From contig CAZCHH010000053.1 of assembly GCA_964498585.1 (NCBI GenBank), forward strand, positions 1 to 24,167: a stretch of 24,167 nucleotides of DNA, in the 5' to 3' direction. Positions within the stretch are counted from its first letter, which is position 1; every line of letters begins with the position of its first letter. The notes under the pieces were generated by a model. The model saw only the letters and a list, made by a program, of their open reading frames with translations, searched no databases and had not been told where the DNA came from. Source of the stretch: JAAYJM01 sp964498585. Lineage in GTDB: Bacteria > Bacteroidota > Ignavibacteria > Kapaibacteriales > UBA2268. Shown here one piece after another: positions 15,934 to 23,761 of the stretch. The position numbers and the translations under genes were made by a program.

Positions 15934-17241
15934 TTAACAAATCAACAAATCAACATTCTTCACAATTTCGTCGCTTGCACCGGCATTATTATTTATATGA
16001 TCCTTTGCAATTTTTCCCAATTCATCTCTTTTATTTTCATCTGAAATAAGTTCTTCCAGCCATTTAGTAAAATCAGTTTTACCTTCAATAATTTTAAGTG
16101 TATTTAGTTTAACTAAATTAACGGCATCGTGGGAAACCTTGTATTTTGGTCCACAGCTTAGTGGAATACCGTATCCTGCCGGCTCAGTTACACTGTGTAT
16201 TCCAGCGCCAAACCCGCCACCGATATAAGCAAAATCAGCAATAGAATAAAGTCCAAGCAACTTGCCAATGCTATCAACAATAATTGTATTTTTTCCAACG
16301 ATTTTTCTTACTTCTGAAATATCATATTTCTTTGTGATTTCTAAAAGTTTACTGAAAAGTAATGTATCGCTAAAAAGTGTCTGCAACCTTTGAATATGCT
16401 CTTCAGTCGGTTCGTGTGGAACAATAATTAAACGCAATTGTTCCTTATATGATAATTCTATATTTCTCAGTGCATTAAAAATCAATTTCTCATCTTCTTC
16501 CCAACTACTTCCGGCAATCAAAACAAGTTCATCTTCATTAAAAATACTTTTGGGAACGAGTGGTTTTGCTTGATTTTGACTGACTTTCTCAATTATTCTA
16601 TCGAAACGTGTATCTGAAAGCGTTTTTATATTAGATTTTACCCCGAGTTCCTTGAAAAATACAGTATGCTTTTCTCCTACTGTAAAAATGTAATCGAAAA
16701 AACTGTAATTTGTGCGTGTAAATCCGCGAATAAAAAACGGATTTAAAATTGATTTGCTTTGTGGAGCAGTTGCATCAATCAACATTACTTTAATTTGTCT
16801 TTTCTTAATTTGTTCCAAATAGTTACGCCATATTTCATATCGAACAAAAACAACGAGACAGGGATTGACTAAATCCAAAAACATTTTCACATTTTTCTTG
16901 CTATCAAAAGGAAGATAGCAAACCGCATCGGCAAATTCGTAATTTTTCTGATTCTTGTAGCCAGATGGAGAAAAGAAAGAGCATACGATTTTAATATTTT
17001 TATTCTTTGCTTTTAGCTTTTCTATTATTGGTTTCGCCTGCTCAAATTCACCCATTGAAGCAGAATGGAACCAAATTGTCTTATCACTTCTTTGCAAATT
17101 CAATTTCCTAACTGAATCTATACTTTGCCAACAGTTTTCTTCTCTTTCCTTTAGTTTTGGGTTGAACATTTTAAGGAAAAAGATAATTAAATGCGCAAGT
17201 GGAATGAACAATGCATTATAAACGATAGAGTAAAAGTTCAC
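15934..17241 (-). CDS. waaA: 3-deoxy-D-manno-octulosonic acid (Kdo) transferase
   Basis: Inner-membrane-associated enzyme that transfers Kdo from CMP-Kdo to lipid IVA, joining lipid A to the LPS core. 435 residues, usual for the family. An N-terminal hydrophobic helix (about 10-25) anchors it. WFHSASMGEFEQAKPIIEKL holds the conserved acceptor-side Glu (E65). Further family marks are FSPSGYKNQK, YLPFD, RYEIWRNYL, LIAGSSWEEDE and, near the C-terminus, SVTEPAGYGIPLSCGPKYK. The start is GTG at 17241, fixed by a strong AAGGAG (complement 17249-17254) seven bases upstream; an ATG one base earlier is followed at once by TGA and cannot be used. The gene is second in an operon after enoyl-CoA hydratase (2-base gap) and precedes the glycosyltransferase fusion. 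One gene only; whether it is mono- or bifunctional cannot be told. Confidence 0.92.
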   Translation of the reverse strand: MNFYSIVYNALFIPLAHLIIFFLKMFNPKLKEREENCWQSIDSVRKLNLQRSDKTIWFHSASMGEFEQAKPIIEKLKAKNKNIKIVCSFFSPSGYKNQKNYEFADAVCYLPFDSKKNVKMFLDLVNPCLVVFVRYEIWRNYLEQIKKRQIKVMLIDATAPQSKSILNPFFIRGFTRTNYSFFDYIFTVGEKHTVFFKELGVKSNIKTLSDTRFDRIIEKVSQNQAKPLVPKSIFNEDELVLIAGSSWEEDEKLIFNALRNIELSYKEQLRLIIVPHEPTEEHIQRLQTLFSDTLLFSKLLEITKKYDISEVRKIVGKNTIIVDSIGKLLGLYSIADFAYIGGGFGAGIHSVTEPAGYGIPLSCGPKYKVSHDAVNLVKLNTLKIIEGKTDFTKWLEELISDENKRDELGKIAKDHINNNAGASDEIVKNVDLLIC

Positions 17242-17243
17242 AT

Positions 17244-18026
17244 CTATTCTCCTTTAAAATTTGCTGTTCTTTTTTCAAGGAATGCAGCTGTTCCTTCTTT
17301 AAAATCTGCAGTGCCACATATCTCACCGAATTTTTTCGTTTCAAAAGCTAGACCTGAACTAAGAGAAAGTTCATCACTTGCGTTAATACATTCTATAGCT
17401 GAAGCTACTGCTATTATCCCTTTTGAAATGATATTTCCTATAAATTCTTCAGTTTTTTCCATAAGTTTTTCCTGTTTGAAAACAGCGTTTACCAATCCAA
17501 TGCTTTCCGCTTCAGAAGCCGTAATGACTTTTGCAGACAAAATCATTTCCATTGCCTTTGCTTTACCAACAATTCTAGGAAGCCGCTGTGTGCCACCATA
17601 GCCGGGAATAAGACCGAGATTAAGTTCCGTTTGTCCTAATTTTGCATTTTCTGAAGCAAAACGTATGTGGCAGCATAGAGCAAGTTCGCAGCCACCACCA
17701 AGAGCATAGCCGTTTATTGCTGCTACGACTGGTATTCTCATTTGCTCAATTCTTGAAAAAACACTGCTACCGAATTCAGCAAATTGTCTTCCGCTCGACC
17801 TGTCATTTTCGTTCAATTCCTTAATATCGGCACCTGCTACGAATGCTTTCTCCCCGCTCCCTGTGATGATTAATGCTCTTATGCTTTTGTCTTTTTCAAT
17901 TGATTTAATGCATTTTTCTAATTCGCTCATCATCAATTTATTTAAAGCATTTAGCTTGTTTGCTCTATTTAATATTACTTTGGCAATGTTATTCTTTTTT
18001 TCAAAAAGTAATGTTTTGTAATTCAT
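17244..18026 (-). CDS. Enoyl-CoA hydratase/isomerase (crotonase family)
   Basis: 260 residues, the family's standard size. It hydrates 2-trans-enoyl-CoA to 3-hydroxyacyl-CoA. The oxyanion hole is seen in AFVAGADIKEL and NGYALGGG. Both catalytic glutamates of the hydratases are present, E114 (GGGCELAL) and E134 (LGQTELNLGLIPGYGGTQR), 20 residues apart as in mitochondrial crotonase, so true hydratase activity is likely. The start at MNYKTLLFEKK is chosen because the longer frame up to 18179 adds 51 residues unlike the family and would run through the divergent hpnE gene. It heads the minus-strand operon with waaA, an unusual partner with no shared pathway. A 3-hydroxyacyl-CoA dehydrogenase for the next step is encoded at 19906. 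Confidence 0.93.
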   Translation of the reverse strand: MNYKTLLFEKKNNIAKVILNRANKLNALNKLMMSELEKCIKSIEKDKSIRALIITGSGEKAFVAGADIKELNENDRSSGRQFAEFGSSVFSRIEQMRIPVVAAINGYALGGGCELALCCHIRFASENAKLGQTELNLGLIPGYGGTQRLPRIVGKAKAMEMILSAKVITASEAESIGLVNAVFKQEKLMEKTEEFIGNIISKGIIAVASAIECINASDELSLSSGLAFETKKFGEICGTADFKEGTAAFLEKRTANFKGE

Positions 18027-18064
18027 AATCTTTAATAAAATTTGGAAATTTATAAATTTTATTG

Positions 18065-18072
18065 CAAATTTA
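18065..18072 (-). promoter_or_regulatory. Candidate -7 element for the echA-waaA operon
   Basis: Read on the minus strand, TAAATTTG fits the Bacteroidetes -7 consensus TAnnTTTG. It lies in the 67-base divergent gap, about 39 bases before the ATG at 18026. No TTG is found at the proper distance upstream, so the call is weak. Confidence 0.3.
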
Positions 18073-18093
18073 AAAAAATAATTTATAAATATA

Positions 18094-19446
18094 ATGAATG
18101 AAAATAAAATAAAATTTGCAATAATTGGTGGTGGCGTTGCAGGAATTTCTGCAGCAGTGGAATTATGCTCAAAAAACATTCAATTCTGTTTGTTTGAGCA
18201 AAGGACTAATCTGGGTGGTAGGGCATCTTCTTTTTTTGATAAAGAAAGCAGCGAAACGATTGATAACGGACAACATCTGATAAGTTGCGCTTACCATAAT
18301 TTTTTAGACACACTTTCAAAATTGGGTACAGAAAAATATTTTTTCAGGCAGAATGGCTTGCTTGTTCCTTTTTTAGAAAAGATAGAAATAAATAAAAATA
18401 ATTTTAAAATAAATAAATTTCTTTTAAACACATCAACTTTGTCAGGTAAAGCTGGAAAAGTTCTTGGTTTGCTAAATCTTAAGTCCTTAAATTTTCACTC
18501 CAAAATAAACATAATAAAATTATTTATCAAATTTCAGAACAAATCTTTTAAAGTTGAAAATAAACGAGTTATTGATTTTTTAAAAGAGCAAAAGCAAACC
18601 GACAATGCAATAAAATACTTTTGGGAGCCGGTAGTTCTTGCAACTCTTAACGCAAGTGTTCAAAATAGCTCATCTTTACTACTTGCTGAAGTGCTGAAAC
18701 GAGCTTTTTTTGTTGATTCAAAATCGTCTGCTTTACTATTTCCAAGTATTGGGCTGAGCGAATACTATGCAAATTTTGAATCCATTATAAATAAAAACAA
18801 ATCAAAACTTTTTTTGAATAGAAGGATTATTCAAATAGTTCCAAAGAAAATTGGTTTTGAATTACTTTGTAGCGATGGCTCAAAATTTGAAGCGGATTAC
18901 GTTATTTCTGCTATTCCCCCGTATTCATTAATGAAAATCCTGCCGACTGAGATAATTAAAAATTCTTTTTTTGACGAAATGAAGAATTACAAATATTCTC
19001 CAATTCTTTCGATATATTTATGGTACGAAAAAGAAATATATTCCGAAATGTTTTGTGCATTGCTCGGCTCAAGATTTCACTGGCTATTCAACAGAAATGC
19101 TTATGTAAAAAGGAAAAATACGCTTTTCAGCTACACATTAACTACGAGCTTTGCTGACGATTTAATTAATTTAAATCAAACTGAATTATCAAATATAATA
19201 AATGAAGAATTATGTATAATTCTGAAAACAAAGGAAAAATTGAAATTCGTTAAAATTATTAAAGAACGCAGAGCAACACTTCTTATTACACCAGAAATTG
19301 AAGATAAGCGATACAGAAATGAAAGTATTATACCGGGTTTGTTTCTTGCTGGCGATTGGACAGCAACCCGTCTTCCCGCAACGATTGAAGGGGCGGCACA
19401 AAGCGGAGTGGAAGCAGCAAAAATGATTAGTTTAGAAATCCGTTGA
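18094..19446 (+). CDS. hpnE: Hydroxysqualene dehydroxylase (HpnE-type FAD oxidoreductase)
   Basis: 450 residues, a flavin amine-oxidase-fold enzyme of the squalene-associated desaturase group. HpnE reduces and dehydroxylates hydroxysqualene to squalene, the last step of the HpnCDE route. The N-terminal FAD-binding motif is IIGGGVAGISAAVEL (G12-x-G14-xx-G17), with the second dinucleotide motif LGGRASSF. The diagnostic HpnE block IDNGQHLISCAYHNFL is at residues 56-71. WEPVVLATLNASVQNSSSLL and the C-terminal AGDWTATRLPATIEGAAQSG are also typical, and separate it from phytoene desaturases. No Shine-Dalgarno is seen before the ATG. hpnC and hpnD are not adjacent in the window, so the pathway end product (hopanoid, carotenoid or plain squalene) is unknown. 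It is divergent from enoyl-CoA hydratase with only 67 bases between. Confidence 0.85.
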   Translation: MNENKIKFAIIGGGVAGISAAVELCSKNIQFCLFEQRTNLGGRASSFFDKESSETIDNGQHLISCAYHNFLDTLSKLGTEKYFFRQNGLLVPFLEKIEINKNNFKINKFLLNTSTLSGKAGKVLGLLNLKSLNFHSKINIIKLFIKFQNKSFKVENKRVIDFLKEQKQTDNAIKYFWEPVVLATLNASVQNSSSLLLAEVLKRAFFVDSKSSALLFPSIGLSEYYANFESIINKNKSKLFLNRRIIQIVPKKIGFELLCSDGSKFEADYVISAIPPYSLMKILPTEIIKNSFFDEMKNYKYSPILSIYLWYEKEIYSEMFCALLGSRFHWLFNRNAYVKRKNTLFSYTLTTSFADDLINLNQTELSNIINEELCIILKTKEKLKFVKIIKERRATLLITPEIEDKRYRNESIIPGLFLAGDWTATRLPATIEGAAQSGVEAAKMISLEIR

Positions 19447-19905
19447 ATTACTAATAATCTTATGTCATTCCGAACCCCCTGATAAAGCAAGTGCTTCATT
19501 TAAATGGAGATGACATCAATTAACACAGTCATTCTGAACGAAGTGAAGAATCTCACAAGTCATTGCTACAACGATCCTTGAGATTCCTCACTTCGTTACC
19601 AATGACATCTTTATTGTTATTCTGACATCCGTCAGAATGACACATTTAGAGATGTCATCTCCATTTTAATAAAGCATTTGCTTTATCAGGGATTCAAAAT
19701 GATAGCACGAAAATATAGAAATTTATATATAATTCTTCACTAATAATTGAAGATTCAGTGCAATTAAATTTTAATAATCCATTAGATAGCTTACAAACAT
19801 CTGCTCAATTATCCTACTAAAATTTTTCTATAAATAAAACAAAAAAACAATAAATCCGTTAAATTGAAAAAAATGAATTTTTCAAAGAAATAATCTTGCA
19901 GAGTA
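19447..19905. other. Gene-free region holding a composite repeat element
   Basis: 459 bases between two plus-strand genes. The composite palindrome (19465-19702) fills the first half. The second half is AT-rich; 19864-19885 is a small hairpin (TTGAAAAA, six-base loop, TTTTTCAA) ending 20 bases before the hbd start, which may be a leader structure. No TAnnTTTG promoter match was found. Confidence 0.7.
19465..19702. repeat. Composite nested palindromic element, MITE-like
   Basis: About 238 bases. Outer inverted repeats of 52-53 bases (19465-19517 and 19651-19702) share CCCTGATAAAGCA and AAATGGAGATGACATC and are about 85-90% identical. Inside is a second inverted repeat: GTCATTCTGAACGAAGTGAA (19528 on) against the complement of AGATTCCTCACTTCGTTACC (to 19606), around a loop CAAGTCATTGCTACAACGA. 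Then comes a small hairpin ATTCTGAC-ATCC-GTCAGAAT (19619-19638). The inner palindrome and loop match the array at 1916-2397. There is no reading frame inside and no evident target-site duplication. It may be a non-autonomous mobile element or an interspersed structural repeat. Confidence 0.85.
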
Positions 19906-20787
19906 ATGGAAATAAAGAAAATATTTATAATTGGCGCTGGAACAATGGGGAATGGGATAGCACATTCTTTCGCACAATATGGTTATGAAGTCGTTTTATG
20001 TGACACCAATGAGCTAACTCTTTATAAAGCAATTTCTAACATCGAAACAAATTTAAATCGTCAATTAAAAAAAGGAATGATAAACGAAAATGAAATACTG
20101 GAAATACTAAAAAAAATTGAAATCACTACAGTTTTAAATGATGCTAAGGATTCAGATTTCGTTATTGAAGCAGCTACTGAAAACAAGGAATTAAAATTCA
20201 ATCTATTTAAAAAGTTAGATAATATTACTAAAAGCAATGTAATAATTGCTTCAAACACTTCAACTATTTCAATAACGGAAATATCAGCCAATACAAAGAA
20301 ACCGGATAAAATAATCGGTATGCACTTTATGAATCCAGTTCCAATGATGAAACTTGTTGAAGTAATTTGTGGAATTGAAACAAGTGATGAAACCAAGAAG
20401 ATAGTAAAAGACCTTACTGAAAAATTAGAAAAAGTTCCTGTATTTGCAAACGATTATCCCGGTTTTATTGTAAACAGAATACTTATGCCATTTATTAATG
20501 AAGCAATTTATACTGTGATGGATAATGTTGGCTCAATTGAAGCCATTGATGAAGTAGCTAAGCTTGGTTTTTCTCATCCTTTGGGACCTCTTGCATTAGC
20601 TGATTTAATTGGATTAGATGTTGCTCTTGCTATTATGGAGGTGCTTTGTAATGATATCCGAGAGAAACGATTCGAACCGGCACCATTACTAAAGAAAATG
20701 GTAGCTGCTGGCTATCTCGGAAGAAAATCAGGGAAGGGCTTCTATGATTACTCAACTAATCCACCCAAAGCAGTAAGATTTAATTAA
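19906..20787 (+). CDS. hbd: 3-hydroxybutyryl/3-hydroxyacyl-CoA dehydrogenase
   Basis: 293 residues, the size of single-function dehydrogenases (no hydratase domain fused). It oxidises 3-hydroxyacyl-CoA to 3-oxoacyl-CoA, or the reverse, with NAD(P)(H). The Rossmann motif is IIGAGTMGNGIAHSFAQYGY (residues 8-27), with an Asp at the end of the second strand (LCDTNE) favouring NAD. Active-site residues are S116 (ASNTSTISITE), H140 (GMHFMNPVPMMKLVEV), N143 and E152. The C-terminal domain shows DYPGFIVNRILMPFINEA, LGFSHPLGPLALADLIGLDV and GRKSGKGFYDY. The start has only a poor upstream AGAG. It lies alone, after the composite repeat. With the enoyl-CoA hydratase at 17244 it could provide two consecutive steps of beta-oxidation or of crotonyl-CoA formation, though they are not co-transcribed. 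Confidence 0.93.
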   Translation: MEIKKIFIIGAGTMGNGIAHSFAQYGYEVVLCDTNELTLYKAISNIETNLNRQLKKGMINENEILEILKKIEITTVLNDAKDSDFVIEAATENKELKFNLFKKLDNITKSNVIIASNTSTISITEISANTKKPDKIIGMHFMNPVPMMKLVEVICGIETSDETKKIVKDLTEKLEKVPVFANDYPGFIVNRILMPFINEAIYTVMDNVGSIEAIDEVAKLGFSHPLGPLALADLIGLDVALAIMEVLCNDIREKRFEPAPLLKKMVAAGYLGRKSGKGFYDYSTNPPKAVRFN

Positions 20788-20863
20788 TAAACTCAGATTA
20801 CGCAATCCTCTTGAGATGCCACCAAAACTGAGTTGATATGCAATATAATTTTGTTGAGTAAGT

Positions 20864-20889
20864 ACATTCTCTTCTCAAGAGTAGAATGC
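20864..20889. repeat. Hairpin in convergent gap
   Basis: CATTCT...AGAATG (20865-20870 with 20883-20888), enclosing TTCTCAAG. The gap between hbd (+) and the lipoprotein gene (-) is 129 bases. The hairpin may terminate one of the two transcripts, but there is no clean T-run. Confidence 0.45.
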
Positions 20890-20916
20890 AAAAGATTAGT
20901 TAGTAATTATTTTAAG

Positions 20917-21645
20917 CTATTTGTTATTCATTTTAAAAAGGAATTTACCTCTGATGTAAAGTGAATCTAAAAATGGACGCGATAAAAATAAAGTTGTATC
21001 TTTTCTTATAAACTTATCTGCAACTAACTTTTTCTCAATATTTATTCTTTTGTTCTTTTCCATCTTCTTATTTATTTCAGATGGAATTAAAATAGAAGTA
21101 TCAATTTTCATTACTTTTTGTCGTAGGCATATAATTTTAGCAAAGAAAATTGCCCAGAGCTGCTTTTCTTTACGGCTCCAACCAAAAGAAATATCTGATA
21201 AAGCAGTAAATTCGTTTGAAAAAATAGTTGTGTCTTTGTCCGGAGGTGCATTCACAATTTTAAATACAGCATTATTTGAATCGCCAGAATTTAAAATAAA
21301 CGGAATTCCATTTGCCTGCACCGAATCAACCTTAATTTCTAATGAACGAAGACGAAGCGGGAAATTATTGTGATAGTAGATTGGTTCTTTATTAATCAGT
21401 ATAAGATTTAATGAAGTATTGCAATCACTATGATTTGTATCGATATTAATTTTATAGTCTTTTACTTCAAAATTGCCCAAACGTCCGTTTTCTTCTACTT
21501 TAGCAAAAACTAATTCAAGATTAATTTTATCTGCATTATTTTTAAAGTAAATTTTCTTTTTCCCCTCATATTCATTAGGATTTGAGCATTGTATAAAAAC
21601 AACAGCAATAATCAAAACTAATATTATATCCCTAATTTTCTCCAT
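20917..21645 (-). CDS. Lipoprotein in a sigma/anti-sigma operon
   Basis: 242 residues. The signal peptide ends in a lipobox VFIQC (C20, then Ser), so it is a membrane-anchored periplasmic or surface lipoprotein. The mature part is mostly beta-type with charged loops and no recognised domain; Cys pairs are scarce (one in DTNHSDCNTS, one in IICLRQ). Near the C-terminus is a Lys-rich helical stretch (about 185-215). The gene is the last of three: sigma factor, anti-sigma-like protein, this one, with a 17-base gap before it. The arrangement suggests that it modulates the anti-sigma protein or is an envelope product under the same control. Function unknown. Confidence 0.7.
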   Translation of the reverse strand: MEKIRDIILVLIIAVVFIQCSNPNEYEGKKKIYFKNNADKINLELVFAKVEENGRLGNFEVKDYKINIDTNHSDCNTSLNLILINKEPIYYHNNFPLRLRSLEIKVDSVQANGIPFILNSGDSNNAVFKIVNAPPDKDTTIFSNEFTALSDISFGWSRKEKQLWAIFFAKIICLRQKVMKIDTSILIPSEINKKMEKNKRINIEKKLVADKFIRKDTTLFLSRPFLDSLYIRGKFLFKMNNK

Positions 21646-21662
21646 AATATCTATAAATTTTA

Positions 21663-22973
21663 TTAAAAACTATAAGACAAACCAAAAGTTATACCTAATT
21701 TTTTTGTTGAATAATTTCGATGCTGATTCCTGTAAAGCAAAGCACTTCCTTCTAATCCAACAAATCCGCCTAAACCACTTTTAGTTACGTATTGCCCGCC
21801 CAAAATTATTTTCCCAAGAGGTCCATATTTGGTTGTTCCAAGAAACAGCTGGCTAAATGGTTCAGCTCCACCCAAGAAATCTATTTTTGAAAACTCTGCA
21901 CGGTATATAAATCCGACACAAGCTAAAGTAGGATTTTGCTCAATTTTGTATTCATAACCATTTTCTTCATTATCAAAAACTTGCGGAAAAGCTTCCTGAC
22001 CTACTTCTATTCCGAATTTATGATGTTTTGAAAATGAAATAAGTCCTGCTATACTCATATTAGTAAAGAAAAGATTATTCTGGGATTCAATACTTGTTGA
22101 TGGAAAAGAATAACTGTTAAGCGTTCTGAATATTATGCAAAAATGTGAAAAGTCATTATCAAAATCTTTCAAATTATCTTCTTTTATAACTGGAAGCAAA
22201 GGAGTTAATGTAACAGGCAAATTATTAAAAATATTATTTTGCTGAGTTAAGCTATTTTCTTCATTATTTAATATTTCCGGATTCGCTGAAATTACTTCCC
22301 TATTAAGATTTACTTGAGGAATATCTGTCGTTTCAGTTAGTATAACAGGTGAATTTGAAAAATCATTTTTTGTAATTATAAGATTGTTTTTAAGATTTAA
22401 GGATTCATTTTCTTGAACTAATGATTTTTGATTTCTTATTGTTTGATTAGCATTTTGATTTTCATTTGCAGCAACATTTCTATTCAGTTCAGATTCATCG
22501 GATTCTTTATTTTCAGTTAAAGAACTTATTGTCCTTGGATAATTATTGCTAAGAAGCGATTGGTTCTGTTTTGTAAGCTCATCAATTTGAGAACCATAAT
22601 AATTTTGTAGTAAAAGAATTGTTATTAAAACGCTTGCAACTGAACTGATTAGAGGAACTAAAACTTTTCTGATTGTGGAGGTTTTTGCAAGGTTGCTTCC
22701 TAAATTAGTTCCAGCAGCATCAGCTTCATTTGTCAAAACAGACGAAAAGCCAAGAGAGGAAAACAATGCAGTGGTTGTATTCAAAGGAGTAGTAAATGCT
22801 TCATTATCGTGTTTAATTGAATTTTTAATTTTTAATAGATCACGAAATTCACTTCTCAACTCGTTATTATTAGCTAATTCTGAATAGAGAACTGCTTCGC
22901 TGCTTTGCTCTAATTCCCCATCTAAAAGCTGATTGAGTAACTGAGAGTATTGTTCGTCTTGAATAGTATTCAT
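21663..22973 (-). CDS. Anti-sigma-like membrane protein with barrel-like C-terminus
   Basis: 436 residues in four parts. Residues 1-60 are a helical cytosolic segment of anti-sigma type (QLLNQLLDGELEQSSEAVLY, then ELRSEFRDLL), without the HxxxCxxC zinc motif of ZAS factors. A single membrane helix is at about 104-123 (VLVPLISSVASVLITILLLQ). Residues about 125-265 are an Asn/Gln/Glu/Ser-rich, apparently disordered periplasmic linker. Residues about 270-436 are beta-rich and Gly/aromatic-rich (KHHKFGIEVGQEAF, LACVGFIYRAEF, KIILGGQYVTKSGLGGFVGL, KLGITFGLSYSF), ending in Phe like outer-membrane barrels. The gene is 27 bases after the ECF sigma factor, the usual place for its anti-sigma. The role as sigma inhibitor is inferred from position and the N-terminus; the function of the barrel-like part is unknown. 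Confidence 0.75.
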   Translation of the reverse strand: MNTIQDEQYSQLLNQLLDGELEQSSEAVLYSELANNNELRSEFRDLLKIKNSIKHDNEAFTTPLNTTTALFSSLGFSSVLTNEADAAGTNLGSNLAKTSTIRKVLVPLISSVASVLITILLLQNYYGSQIDELTKQNQSLLSNNYPRTISSLTENKESDESELNRNVAANENQNANQTIRNQKSLVQENESLNLKNNLIITKNDFSNSPVILTETTDIPQVNLNREVISANPEILNNEENSLTQQNNIFNNLPVTLTPLLPVIKEDNLKDFDNDFSHFCIIFRTLNSYSFPSTSIESQNNLFFTNMSIAGLISFSKHHKFGIEVGQEAFPQVFDNEENGYEYKIEQNPTLACVGFIYRAEFSKIDFLGGAEPFSQLFLGTTKYGPLGKIILGGQYVTKSGLGGFVGLEGSALLYRNQHRNYSTKKLGITFGLSYSF

Positions 22974-23000
22974 AGCTTAATCTTTATTATTTTTTTCAAA

Positions 23001-23582
23001 TTAAGAGAATTTAGCAAATTCTTCCATATATGGTTTCAACATTTTACGTATTTTATCTTTTGCTCTAAAAATTCTAACTTTAACTGTTCCAAGTGAAAGA
23101 TTGGTCATTTCGGCAATATCATTATAACTCAATCCTTCATATTCTCTAAGAATAAGGACATCTTTATAATCTGCAGGTAATTTATTTACTGCTTGTTTTA
23201 TTAAATTGAGCATTTCTTCTTTGTCTTGCCGGCTTTTTGTTGAAATGGGTAAAGTATCGTCAATCTCTATTGTCCTTTTTTGATTACGTTTTGAATTAAT
23301 ACATAAATTTCTTGCAATTTTTAAAATAAATCCGTAAACATTTGTCATTTCCCGTTCTTGTTGAGCCGCTTCATAAAACCTCTTGAAAGTATCCTGAAAT
23401 ATGTCCTCTGCTTCTTCTTTATAACCTACAAATCTTCTACAATATGCATAAATTCTGTTTGAATATCTCGAATACAACTCTTTGAATGCTTCAGGTGATT
23501 CTTTATTGTCTTTCTTTAAAAGCATAAAAAGTTCTATATCGCCTAAATCTTCAAATTTTTTATTTTTCTTTACAAATAACAT
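23001..23582 (-). CDS. ECF-family RNA polymerase sigma factor
   Basis: 193 residues, typical for extracytoplasmic-function (group 4) sigma-70 factors, with only regions 2 and 4. Region 2 is at about 30-98 (AFKELYSRYSNRIYAYCRRF, EEAEDIFQDTFKRFYEAAQQ, NVYGFILKIARNLCINSKRN). Region 4 is at about 125-183, with the helix-turn-helix LPADYKDVLILREYEGLSYN followed by DIAEMTNLSLGTVKVRIFRA. No C-terminal extension or anti-sigma-like tail is fused. It heads an operon with the anti-sigma-like membrane protein and a lipoprotein, so it probably responds to an envelope signal released by proteolysis of the partner. The ATG has no Shine-Dalgarno; upstream DNA is AT-rich and I see no clear housekeeping promoter, which would be consistent with self-regulation. 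Confidence 0.93.
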   Translation of the reverse strand: MLFVKKNKKFEDLGDIELFMLLKKDNKESPEAFKELYSRYSNRIYAYCRRFVGYKEEAEDIFQDTFKRFYEAAQQEREMTNVYGFILKIARNLCINSKRNQKRTIEIDDTLPISTKSRQDKEEMLNLIKQAVNKLPADYKDVLILREYEGLSYNDIAEMTNLSLGTVKVRIFRAKDKIRKMLKPYMEEFAKFS

Positions 23583-23761
23583 TAAATTTTACAAAATGTT
23601 ACAAGAATTTTTTAAATAATTTTTATTAAAATAATTATTTCATTTGCAAAATAAGTAAAATTTCTCATTAATTTTTTATCAAAATTTATAAAATGATTTG
23701 AAAGCATTGTTAAAAATCAGAAATGTAGATTTTATAATTTCTCTGAAAAAGGAATTCTTGA

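Noticed and set aside
18027..18179. 51-residue N-terminal extension of the enoyl-CoA hydratase
   Set aside because: The chain already has the full family length from 18026, and the extension overlaps the divergent hpnE start and has a low-complexity hydrophobic composition.
18094..19446. Phytoene desaturase (CrtI)
   Set aside because: The DNGQH block near residue 57 and the GDWTATRLPATIEGA end fit HpnE better, and the chain is shorter than CrtI.
19176..19499. Minus-strand frame opposite the end of hpnE
   Set aside because: It is the reverse of a gene with clear family motifs and has no domain of its own.
19465..19702. Intact insertion sequence
   Set aside because: The element has inverted ends but is only 238 bases, with no transposase frame and no visible target duplication.
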